Below the pieces are notes generated by a model. That model saw only the letters and a program-made list of their open reading frames with translations. It was not told the origin of the DNA and did not search any database. The position numbers were made by a program, and so were the translations under genes. From positions 248,001 through 312,000 of the forward strand of contig JADJJK010000001.1 in assembly GCA_016706545.1 (NCBI GenBank): DNA of 64,000 nt, in the 5' to 3' direction. The number at the start of each line of letters is the position of its first letter. Position 1 is the stretch's first letter. Of this stretch, positions 39,900-47,700 are shown in pieces. Source of the DNA: Myxococcales bacterium (GTDB lineage Bacteria; Myxococcota_A; Polyangia; Haliangiales; Haliangiaceae).

Positions 39900-41726
39900 A
39901 TGATCAAACACGCCATCGTCGTCGCCAACCGCTTCGTCTTCGAGGGTGGAGCTTCCGCGAGCCTTGGGCTCCTGACCAGGACGCTGACGGCGCTGGCCCA
40001 GATCGGGGTCACCGACGTGTGCGTGGTCGACGGGGAGCACGCCGCCGAGATCCGGAACCGGCTGCGCATCCCGGAGCTGGCGGCGGTGCGGATCCAGGTC
40101 CTCGCCAACAAGTCCTGGCGCCGCGAGAGCGGCTCCGCGGTGCTGCTGGCGCGCGAGTTCTTCGCCACCGCCAAGGGCCCGTGCCTGGTGGTGCGCGGAG
40201 ATCGCCCGCTCGACGCCGAGGCGCTGGCGGAGCTCGCCAGCTCTTCGCTGGGAGACAGCGACGCGCTCATCACCGTGGCGGCGGCGCCCCCGGGCGATCT
40301 TGGCCACGAGGTCAAGGTGCGCATCGGCAAGGCCAACGAGGTCACGCGGCTCGGCCTCGATCTGGAGCGCTTCGACGCCGTGTTCACCGGACACATGCTG
40401 GCCTCGCCCGCGCTCATGGACGCGCTCGCCGGGTTCAACAACCCGAGCATCGAGGACGCGCTGTCGATGTGGGCCAGCGCAGGGCGCGTGCGCGCGCGCG
40501 CCGGCCGGCTGTCCTGGCTGTGGGGCCAGCCGCAGCGCGCCGACGTGGACAGCCCGGTCAACGAGATCTTGTCGAGCAAGTCGCACCCGAGCTACATGCT
40601 GCTCAACCCCGGCCCGGTGAACACCACGCCGGCGGTCAAGGCCGCCATGGTGCATCACGACGTGTGCCACCGCGACGGCAACTTCAGCGAGCTGATGGTC
40701 TCCCTGTCCGGCAAGCTGCGGCGGATCTTCCGCGGCACGCCGGAGCACACGGTGTGTACGATCACCGGCAGCGGCACGGCGGCCATGGAGTCCGCGCTGG
40801 CCTCCACCGTGCCATACGACCGCAAGGTGCTGGTCATCGACAACGGCGCGTTCGGCGAGCGCCTCTTCGAGATCTGCCGCCTGCACGACATGGACGTGGT
40901 GCGGCTGCGCTATGCGTGGGGAGATCTGGTCAACGTCGCGGACGTCGAGCGCGCGTTCGCCGAGCACCCGGACATCGCGGTGGTGGCGATGACCATCCAC
41001 GAGACCTCGGTGGGGCTGCTGAACCCGGCCGCCGAGATCGGCGCGCTGTGCCGCCGCCACGACGCGCTGCTGCTCGTCGACGCGGTGTCCGCGCTGGGCG
41101 CCGAGGACATCGACGTGGTACGCGACAACATCGACGTGTGCTGGGGCAGCGCGAACAAGTGTCTGCACGCGATAAGCGGCGTGTCCTTCGTGTGCGTGGC
41201 GCCGCGGGTGTGGAGCAAGGTCGCCAACATCAAGCCGCGCAGCTACTACCTGGACCTCAAGCGATACCGCAAGTACATCGACGACCTGGCCCAGACCCCG
41301 TTCACGCCCGCGGTCTCGGCGTACTTCGCGCTGGACGCCGCGTGCTCGGAGTTCCTCACGGATGGCCACAGCAAGCGCTTCGCGATGTACCGCGAGCGCA
41401 ACCGGATGATCCGCCAGGGCCTGGCCGCGCTGGGCATGGTGCCGTTCACCCGCACCGGCAAGGAGTCGCACTCGGTCACCACCTGCGGCATGCCGGAGGG
41501 GATCCTGTTCGAAGACCTCTACGCGAGGCTCAAGAAGCGCGGCTATATCGTCTATGCGTGCAAGGAGGTCCTGGCCGACCGCTTCTTGCAGGTCGCCAAC
41601 ATGGGCGATATGCCCATCGAGGCCATCGAGGCGTTCTTGCGCGAGACCCGCGAGGTGATCGAGGAGCTCCGCGCCAGCGGCCAGCCCGCGGTCAAGGACG
41701 CCGCCGCCGCCCGCGCCATCGCCTGA
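39900..41726 (+). CDS. degenerate nucleotidyltransferase fused to 2-aminoethylphosphonate:pyruvate transaminase (PntC-AEPT-like)
   Basis: Seen: 608 residues from ATG 39900. Residues about 1-230 have the nucleotidyltransferase fold, but the Gly-rich loop reads ANRFVFEGGAS instead of AAGxGxR, and the metal site reads RGDRPLD. From about 235 a complete PhnW-type aminotransferase follows: LLNPGPVNTTPAVKAAM, TITGSGTAAMES, TIHETSVGLLNP, VDAVSALG, the PLP lysine in WGSANKC, and VANMGDM near the end. Known: PntC cytidylyltransferases are often fused to AEP transaminases in phosphonate pathways. Inferred: the N-domain is probably catalytically weak or structural, with the stand-alone enzyme at 37794 possibly substituting. 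Confidence 0.82.
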   Translation: MIKHAIVVANRFVFEGGASASLGLLTRTLTALAQIGVTDVCVVDGEHAAEIRNRLRIPELAAVRIQVLANKSWRRESGSAVLLAREFFATAKGPCLVVRGDRPLDAEALAELASSSLGDSDALITVAAAPPGDLGHEVKVRIGKANEVTRLGLDLERFDAVFTGHMLASPALMDALAGFNNPSIEDALSMWASAGRVRARAGRLSWLWGQPQRADVDSPVNEILSSKSHPSYMLLNPGPVNTTPAVKAAMVHHDVCHRDGNFSELMVSLSGKLRRIFRGTPEHTVCTITGSGTAAMESALASTVPYDRKVLVIDNGAFGERLFEICRLHDMDVVRLRYAWGDLVNVADVERAFAEHPDIAVVAMTIHETSVGLLNPAAEIGALCRRHDALLLVDAVSALGAEDIDVVRDNIDVCWGSANKCLHAISGVSFVCVAPRVWSKVANIKPRSYYLDLKRYRKYIDDLAQTPFTPAVSAYFALDAACSEFLTDGHSKRFAMYRERNRMIRQGLAALGMVPFTRTGKESHSVTTCGMPEGILFEDLYARLKKRGYIVYACKEVLADRFLQVANMGDMPIEAIEAFLRETREVIEELRASGQPAVKDAAAARAIA

Positions 41727-41793
41727 GCGCAGCGCGCGCCAGCGGCGAGCGGCCTGCGCTCGCCGACTCCACTGAAGGCAGGTGGCGAGTCGG

Positions 41794-41836
41794 AAACGAA
41801 GAAGCCGCGCCGGCCTCACGGAGGCCATGCGCGGCT
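41794..41836 (-). terminator. Rho-independent terminator of the myo-inositol-phosphate synthase gene
   Basis: On the minus strand AGCCGCGC pairs with GCGCGGCT around an inner GGCCTC/GAGGCC stem, followed by the T-rich TTCTTCGTTT. It starts about 36 bp after the stop codon. No T-run follows on the plus strand. Confidence 0.7.
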
Positions 41837-41871
41837 ATCGCAGCTTCGAGCTGCGGTCCCGGTGCGCTGGG

Positions 41872-43191
41872 CTAGTCGTAGTACTCAGCGCCCAGGTGGG
41901 TGATGAGCTCATCGCCCTTGGTGTAGCGCAGCGTGTTCTTGAGCTTCATGAGCTGAATGAACAGGTCGTGCTCCGGGTAGAGGCCAGCAGGAGTCATGGG
42001 GCTCTTGAGATAGAACGAGAGCCACTCCTGGACGCCGCTCATGCCCGCCCGCTTGGCGAAGTCCATGAACAGGGCCAGATCGAGGACGATCGGCGCCGCC
42101 AGGATCGAGTCGCGGCACAGGAAGTTGACCTTGATCTGCATCGGGTAGCCGAGCCACCCGCGGATGTCGATGTTGTCCCAGCCTTCCTTGTTGTCGCCGC
42201 GCGGCGGGTAGTAGTTGATGCGCACGACGTGGGTGAAGTCCTTGTACAGGTCCGGATACTTGTCCGGCTGCAGGATGTGCTCCAGCACGCCCAGCTTGGA
42301 CACCTCCTTGGACCGGAACGACTCCGGGTCGTCGAGCACCTCGCCATCGCGGTTGCCGAGGATGTTGGTGGAGTACCAGCCCTCGAGGCCGAGCAAGCGG
42401 GCCTTGAGCATCGGCGCCAGCACGGTCTTGAGCAGCGTCTGGCCGGTCTTGAAGTCCTTGCCAGCGATCGGCGTCTGCGTGATGCGCGCCAGCTCCTGCA
42501 TCGCCGGGAAGTCGACGCTGAGGTTGGGCGCGCCGTTGGTGTAGGGCACGCCGCACTTGAGCGCGGCGTACGCATAGATCTGCGACGGCGCGATGTTCTC
42601 GTCGTTGTTGCGCAGCCCGGCCTCGAACTTGTCCAGCGTGCTGTGTACGTCGGTGGCCTGGCGGTACACCTCGGTGGAGCCGCACCAGACCATGCTGAGG
42701 CGCTCGCAGCCGTTGTCGCGCTTGAAGTTCTGGATGTCCGCCATGAGCTGCTCCGCCAGCTCCATCTTGGACTTGCCCTTCTTGACGTTGGGCCCGGTGA
42801 TCTTCTTGACCCAGGCTTGCTCGAACACGGCGGCCATGGGCTTGATCGCGGACAGCTCGGGCTTGAGCTGCTCCAGCAGCGCGGCTTCCAGCACACCAGC
42901 CTTGGTGGCCGCCTCGAAGCAGTTCTCCGGGAAGATGTCCCAGCCGCCAAAGCACAGGTCATCGAGGGTCGCCAGCGAGACATAGTCACGGATGCGCGGC
43001 GTGTTGCCGTCCGTGCGCTTGCCCAGGCGAATCGTACCGTACTCCGTCATCGAGCCGATGGGCTTCTGCAGCCCACGGCGCGCCGCGAACACGCCAGCGA
43101 TGAAGGTGGTGGCGACGGCGCCAAGACCTGGGAGAAGTATTCCCAGCTTGCCCGTCGCTTTCTGAACTTCGACACCTTTTTTGAGAGCCAT
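41872..43191 (-). CDS. ino1: myo-inositol-1-phosphate synthase
   Basis: Seen: 439 residues from ATG 43191, with GGAGG 5 bp upstream. The NAD+-binding loop is in GILLPGLGAVATTFIAGV near the N-terminus. MIPS blocks follow: NGAPNLSVDFP, the SKTGQTLLKT-like GKDFKTGQTLLKTVLAP, LGLEGWYSTNILGNRDG, SKLGVLEHIL and VRINYYPPRGDNKEGWDNIDI. Known: MIPS isomerises glucose-6-phosphate to L-myo-inositol-1-phosphate by an NAD-dependent redox cycle. Its product would be the substrate of a CTP:inositol-1-phosphate cytidylyltransferase such as that proposed at 37794. Confidence in identity is high. Confidence 0.95.
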   Translation of the reverse strand: MALKKGVEVQKATGKLGILLPGLGAVATTFIAGVFAARRGLQKPIGSMTEYGTIRLGKRTDGNTPRIRDYVSLATLDDLCFGGWDIFPENCFEAATKAGVLEAALLEQLKPELSAIKPMAAVFEQAWVKKITGPNVKKGKSKMELAEQLMADIQNFKRDNGCERLSMVWCGSTEVYRQATDVHSTLDKFEAGLRNNDENIAPSQIYAYAALKCGVPYTNGAPNLSVDFPAMQELARITQTPIAGKDFKTGQTLLKTVLAPMLKARLLGLEGWYSTNILGNRDGEVLDDPESFRSKEVSKLGVLEHILQPDKYPDLYKDFTHVVRINYYPPRGDNKEGWDNIDIRGWLGYPMQIKVNFLCRDSILAAPIVLDLALFMDFAKRAGMSGVQEWLSFYLKSPMTPAGLYPEHDLFIQLMKLKNTLRYTKGDELITHLGAEYYD

Positions 43192-43343
43192 GAGTCCTCC
43201 GACTCACATCGTCTGGCGATGAGAGCCGGCGGACCATGCCAGAGAACGACCGGTCAGGCAACCCTGCGTGCCCCTGCTTCCCGCCGAGATGTGCGGTCTG
43301 TGGGGTGTCGAATTTTCGACGCCTGCGCGCGGCGAGACAGCAG

Positions 43344-43898
43344 TCAGTACGGACGGCGACTGTTGATGTTGCCGCCGGGAGCGTAGTTGCAGACGACGGT
43401 CCTGCCGTACTGAAGACGAGCGCAATCCTGGAGGGCGCAGCCCACCTTGGTCGTCTCGCGCCACACGAGCTGGGTGTAGTGTCCGCACACGTCACTGCAG
43501 GTGTTGGAGGCGTAGTTGTAGTTCGCGGCCTCGGAGGCCCAGGACGCGACGGCCGCCGGGCCGGTGGCGGAGCCGCTGGAGCCGTAGATGTTCTCCCCCA
43601 CGTACGCGCCGCCGGTGCTGCGCCCCTCGTTGTGATCCACGAGGCCGATGGGATCCTGCACGTCGATGCACCTGGCGGCCCAGGTCTTGGCGACCGCGGC
43701 CAGCGCCGGATCCCAGGTCAGCGCCGGGAGCCCGACCTGCGCGCGCACCTGGTTGTGCGCGGCCAAGGTCCCGCTCAGCTCGGGCGGCTCGCTGGCGCTG
43801 CCGGGCGGCCCAGCGTCCGACAGGGGGTCGTCTGCGCCGCACCCCGCCACCACCGCCAGCAACGCTGGCGTGCAAACGCGGGCAAGAGCTGTCCTCAT
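43344..43898 (-). CDS. CAP/SCP-domain lipoprotein
   Basis: Seen: 184 residues from ATG 43898; the frame is open upstream, but signal-like sequence begins here (ARVCTPALLAVVAGCG). CAP domain: AAHNQVRAQVGLPALTWDPALA (helix with His), GENIYGSSG (Glu), GHYTQLVWRETTKVGCA (CAP2-like signature) and VVCNYAPGGN. Four cysteines are placed for two disulfides. Known: bacterial CAP proteins are extracytoplasmic and linked to envelope or sterol/lipid binding; the cavity His/Glu set is present. A metal-dependent role is not proven. It follows ino1 upstream on the same strand by about 150 bp. Confidence 0.9.
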   Translation of the reverse strand: MRTALARVCTPALLAVVAGCGADDPLSDAGPPGSASEPPELSGTLAAHNQVRAQVGLPALTWDPALAAVAKTWAARCIDVQDPIGLVDHNEGRSTGGAYVGENIYGSSGSATGPAAVASWASEAANYNYASNTCSDVCGHYTQLVWRETTKVGCALQDCARLQYGRTVVCNYAPGGNINSRRPY

Positions 43899-44082
43899 CT
43901 TGGGCAGAGGATCGCCAAAGCCGACGCCAGAATCAATGCTCGAAGCCTGGCTGACCTGCGACCTGCTGCACCCACATGAGGGAGCTACAAGCACCGCGGC
44001 CCACGGGCGCGCCGCAGAGTGCCGAAACCCTTCAGGCCAGCGGCTCAGGCCGGGCGACTCGCCGCCAGGCCCAGCGGGCGCC

Positions 44083-44601
44083 TCAGACGCCCTGGATGGT
44101 GACGCTTATCATCTTCACCGGTGTGCGCGGACGGTCCTGCCCGGCGGTCGGCGTGGTCTCGATCTTCTTCACGACGTCCATGCCCTCGAACACCTTGCCA
44201 AACACCGGGTGCTTGGACGGGCCCGGAGAGAACCAATCCAGGTAGGCGTTGTGTACGGTGTTGATGAAGAACTGCGCGCCGCCAGAGTTGGGCGCGCCGG
44301 TGTTGGCCATCGACAGCGTACCCGGCTCGTTGGACAGCTTGTGCGCCGCGGGGTGCTCATCCTGGATGCGGCCCAGCGGCGAGCCACCGGTGCCGCAGCG
44401 CGGGCTGCTGGGGTCCTTGGAGTGCTCGCAGCCGAACTGCACCATGAAGTTTGGGATCACGCGATGGAAATGCAGGCCGTTGTAGAAGCCGCTCTGCGCC
44501 AGCTTGATGAAGTTGGTGGCGGTGGTCGGCATCTTGTCGAGGAAGATCTCGGCGGTGAAGGTGCCCAGCGAGGTCTCGAAGGTCGCGGTCGGATTTGCCA
44601 T
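44083..44601 (-). CDS. cyclophilin-type peptidyl-prolyl cis-trans isomerase
   Basis: Seen: 172 residues from ATG 44601 with AGGAAA about 7 bp upstream. FETSLGTFTAEIFLDKMPTT opens the fold; GLHFHRVIPNFMVQFG carries the catalytic Arg; GTLSMANTGAPNSGGAQFFI and FGKVFEGMDVV complete the active site. Between them is a Cys-containing insert (GCEHSKDPSSPRCGTGG). No signal peptide, so cytosolic. Known: catalyses prolyl isomerisation in protein folding. Divergent from the transporter gene. Confidence 0.93.
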   Translation of the reverse strand: MANPTATFETSLGTFTAEIFLDKMPTTATNFIKLAQSGFYNGLHFHRVIPNFMVQFGCEHSKDPSSPRCGTGGSPLGRIQDEHPAAHKLSNEPGTLSMANTGAPNSGGAQFFINTVHNAYLDWFSPGPSKHPVFGKVFEGMDVVKKIETTPTAGQDRPRTPVKMISVTIQGV

Positions 44602-44725
44602 GGCAATTTCCTACCACAAGGTGCCGGCGCCGGGCACGCTGGCTCGTACTTCGTCATGCAGGTCCGGCGCTGACGTCCCGCCATCCGACGGGCACAACGC
44701 CAGGGTTTCGGCGTATGTTCGCGCG

Positions 44726-46048
44726 GTGGCACTGCCCTGGGCGCTCGCGGCGCTGACCGTCATGCTGTCGATCACGCTCGGCTGGCGGCACCGCGCCAGC
44801 GCGCTCGCAGGCGCGGGCGCAGGCGTGGCGCTGCTCTTTCTCGGTGGCCTCCTGGGCCCGTCCGACCTGCGCGCGACGGCAGTCGTATTGTGGCGACCGC
44901 TGCTCACCATCACCTCGGTCATGCTCATGACCGCGTGCGCTCGCCACGTTGGCTTGTTCGCCGCCCTGGCCGAGCTGGTCGAGCCGACCACGCGAGGGCC
45001 GGTGCGGCGCGCGTTTCGCCTGGTGTTCGTGATCTCCGCGCTCACCGCGTCGCTCTTGTCCAACGACGCCGCGATCCTGGTGCTGACCCCGACGGTGATC
45101 ACGCTGCTGCGCACCGTGTATCCGCGCCGCCATCCCAAGTTCACCCTGGCGTTCTCGTTTGCCGTGTTCTACTCCGCCGGGGTGGCCCCGCTGGTCACCG
45201 GCAACCCGATGAACGTGGTGGTGGCCAGCCACGCCGGGATCGGCTTCAACGCCTATGCCCTCACCATGGTGCCGGTGGCCGTGGTGGGCTGGCTGGTGGC
45301 GTACCCGCTCCTGGCGCGGCAGTTCGCGCTGGAGCTGGCCGATGAGGCGCCTGCGCTGGGCGCTTGGCCAAGCGCGCCGGCCCGCCTGGGCGCGCGCGGC
45401 ATGGTCGTGGTGCTGGCGATGGCCGCGGTGCTGGCGGCCTACCCGGTGATCTCGTACTTCGACGGGCCGCTGTGGATGGTCGCCACCATCGGCGCGGTCG
45501 TCTGCGTGCTCACCGCCATGCAGGTCCCCGTCGGCGCGGATCCGACCGCCGTCGCGAGCACCCACGGCGCCGCGACGCCCAGCGCGCTGCGCGTCATCGC
45601 CGGCGAGACGAGCTGGGAGCTCCTGCCCTTCCTGGCCGCGGTGCTCCTGGTGGCGAGCGGCCTGGCCAAGGCCGGCCTCGCCGACGCGCTCGCCGAGGTG
45701 CTGCGGGCCAGCCCCGCGCCGTTGCCCACGATGGGGCTCCTGTCGGCGGCCGGCGCGGCGGCGATCAACAACCACCCCATGGCCATGCTCGGCTCGATGG
45801 CGGTGAGCCAGCTTGGCCATGGCGCCGAGGCCAACGCGCTCACCCTCGCCGGCCTGGTCGGCGGCGACCTGGGGCCCCGCCTCTTGCCCATCGGCTCGCT
45901 GGCGGGCCTCTTGTGGATCGGCGCGCTGCGCCGCCACGGGGTGGAGCTGACGGTCCGCCGCTTCATCCACATCGGCGTGGTGGTCACGGTGCCGTCGCTC
46001 CTGGCGTCCTTGGCCACGCTGTGGCTGATGACCTATCTGACGCGATGA
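44726..46048 (+). CDS. ArsB/NhaD-superfamily ion transporter
   Basis: Seen: 440 residues from GTG 44726, the first in-frame start before the first helix (LPWALAALTVMLSITL). About 11-12 transmembrane helices. Conserved re-entrant motifs: SLLSNDAAILVLTPTV and VTGNPMNVVVASHAG in the first half, AAINNHPMAMLG in the second, as in ArsB, NhaD and SLC13 proteins. Known: the superfamily moves arsenite, Na+/H+ or dicarboxylates. There is no arsA, arsR or arsC nearby, so the substrate is open. A tandem 9-mer GCGCCGATG lies just after the stop. Confidence 0.85.
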   Translation: MALPWALAALTVMLSITLGWRHRASALAGAGAGVALLFLGGLLGPSDLRATAVVLWRPLLTITSVMLMTACARHVGLFAALAELVEPTTRGPVRRAFRLVFVISALTASLLSNDAAILVLTPTVITLLRTVYPRRHPKFTLAFSFAVFYSAGVAPLVTGNPMNVVVASHAGIGFNAYALTMVPVAVVGWLVAYPLLARQFALELADEAPALGAWPSAPARLGARGMVVVLAMAAVLAAYPVISYFDGPLWMVATIGAVVCVLTAMQVPVGADPTAVASTHGAATPSALRVIAGETSWELLPFLAAVLLVASGLAKAGLADALAEVLRASPAPLPTMGLLSAAGAAAINNHPMAMLGSMAVSQLGHGAEANALTLAGLVGGDLGPRLLPIGSLAGLLWIGALRRHGVELTVRRFIHIGVVVTVPSLLASLATLWLMTYLTR

Positions 46049-46055
46049 GCGGCCG

Positions 46056-46073
46056 CGCCGATGGCGCCGATGG
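46056..46073. repeat. 9-bp repeat after the transporter gene
   Basis: Two contiguous copies of GCGCCGATG, the first starting 8 bp after the stop codon. Confidence 0.75.
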
Positions 46074-46115
46074 CGCTCCGCGTCGCCGCAGCGCGGCGCG
46101 GATGGCTGCGCGCTG

Positions 46116-47432
46116 CTACACCAGCACGCGCTGATCTTCGTCGAGGTCCACGTCGATCCCGACCGAGAGCTGGTTGTCGATCTCGCGGTCCACCGCGAGC
46201 TGCTCCAGGTACCGCCGCAGCGCGGGGAACACTTGCACCATCCGGTCCACCTGCTCGCTGCCGAGAAACAGCACGGTGGACTGGCGCGACGCCACCACGG
46301 TGGCCGAGGTGGCGCTCTTGCGCAGCAGCGAGATCTCGCCAAACACCTCACCGCCGTGCAACGTCCCCAGCGACTGCGACGCACCCTCCTCGCCCTTGCG
46401 AGTGACCTCCAGCTCCCCCGTCAGCACGACGAACAGCCCTCGCCCTGGCTCGCCCTCATGGATGATCACCGTGCCTGGCGCGACGTCATGGCTGGTGAAT
46501 CGACGCAGCAGCTCGCGCTGCTGCTGCCGGTCGAACGGGCGGAAGAACGGGCTTCTCACCATCAGGTTGCCCAGCAAGCGATCGCGGGTGAAGCCATGCA
46601 GCGCGTGCGCCACCGCGGCCACCTCGTCGGCGACCGCCGCCAGCGACTGGCGGCCGAGCTCGAAGACGTCGACCTCGCCGACGCTGCGCACGCTGGCCGA
46701 GCGCGGCTGCGCGGACAGCAGCGCCATCTCGCCGAACACCGCGTTCTCGTGCAGGCGCGCCAGCTCGGTGGGGCGCCCGAACGTGTCCGTGGAGAAGACC
46801 AGCAGCTCTCCGGACGCGACGAAGAAGAACGACTTGCCGGGCTCACCCTCGCGGATCACCAGCGTGTCCGCGGGCAAGCGCTGCAGCGTGACGGTGGACA
46901 AGGCGCGGCGAAACGCGGCCTCCGACAGCTCGGAGAACAGCGGGATCGCGTGGAGCGCGGGCGGCCAGGCCGCGAAGCCATCGGTGGCGTGGGCCGCGCG
47001 GCCCAGGGCGCGCTCCACGAGCCCAGGCGGCGGCACGGCGGTCAGGTCTGGAGTGGCGATCTCGGTGGTGGGCAGCGGGCTCGCCACCCTGGCCGCCAGC
47101 TTGCCGAGGCGTTCGGACTCGCAGCCATACGTGACCACCAGCGTGGCCACCAGATCATCGGCGAGGAACCCGGAGGCCTCCAGCACCCGAGCGCAGACCA
47201 GCGCAGGCAGCGGATGACCGGCGCGCAGGCAGTACCAGGCCACCGCGCGATACACGCTGGCGGCCTGCTCGGCACAGCCCAGCGCCAGCGCGCAGTCGGC
47301 CACCCGGATACGAGCGTCGTAGTCGAGCGGCGCCGCGGCGACGATGGCGTCGTACAGGCGCAGCGCGACCTCTGGTTTGCCGCCGCTGAACAGACGGGCA
47401 GCGGCCTCCTTGACCTGTGCCAGGCTTGCCAT
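46116..47432 (-). CDS. tandem cyclic-nucleotide-binding-domain protein with TPR-like N-terminus
   Basis: Seen: 438 residues from ATG 47432. Residues about 1-110 are TPR-like helices (GGKPEVALRLYDAIVAAAP). Two cNMP-binding domains follow: the first at about 165-285 (VIREGEPGKSFFFVASGELLVF, FGEMALLSAQPRSASVRS) and the second at about 300-420 (IIHEGEPGRGLFVVLTGELEV, FGEISLLRKSATSATVVA). Both have the FGE-x(n)-R/S-A-S/T phosphate-binding cassette; the first has the Arg of a real cAMP/cGMP site while the second has Lys-Ser-Ala. No DNA-binding helix-turn-helix is seen, so it is not a CRP regulator. Possibly an adaptor responding to a nucleotide. Confidence 0.88.
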   Translation of the reverse strand: MASLAQVKEAAARLFSGGKPEVALRLYDAIVAAAPLDYDARIRVADCALALGCAEQAASVYRAVAWYCLRAGHPLPALVCARVLEASGFLADDLVATLVVTYGCESERLGKLAARVASPLPTTEIATPDLTAVPPPGLVERALGRAAHATDGFAAWPPALHAIPLFSELSEAAFRRALSTVTLQRLPADTLVIREGEPGKSFFFVASGELLVFSTDTFGRPTELARLHENAVFGEMALLSAQPRSASVRSVGEVDVFELGRQSLAAVADEVAAVAHALHGFTRDRLLGNLMVRSPFFRPFDRQQQRELLRRFTSHDVAPGTVIIHEGEPGRGLFVVLTGELEVTRKGEEGASQSLGTLHGGEVFGEISLLRKSATSATVVASRQSTVLFLGSEQVDRMVQVFPALRRYLEQLAVDREIDNQLSVGIDVDLDEDQRVLV

Positions 47433-47700
47433 GGCGCGAGTCTATCCCGCGCCGCTCGTGAGGTCATGGTGTCACGCCACACGACGGCCACGAAAACCCA
47501 AGGCGTTGCATCGCGATGCAGGCTCGGTGCCCTGGGCTCGAGCGCGGCCGGCCCGGCGCGCTGGCCGCGCCTCGGCGCTCGCGCGACGCCGCGCCCGCAG
47601 CCGGCACGACGCTTGCCCTCCCTCATGGCCCGCGGGCGCATGTGTGGTGACGTTGTTCGCGGTAGCGAACCCACCTATACTGCGCCCTCGTTCGCGTGCA

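Noticed and set aside
38711..41875. 1054-codon plus-strand open frame
   Set aside because: It crosses the PI-PLC-like gene and the transaminase fusion in a different frame and reads as low-complexity Arg/Gly/Ala. The real genes have domain matches.
44726..46048. Arsenical pump ArsB
   Set aside because: The fold is ArsB/NhaD-like, but no ars genes are adjacent and key specificity cannot be read, so only the superfamily is called.
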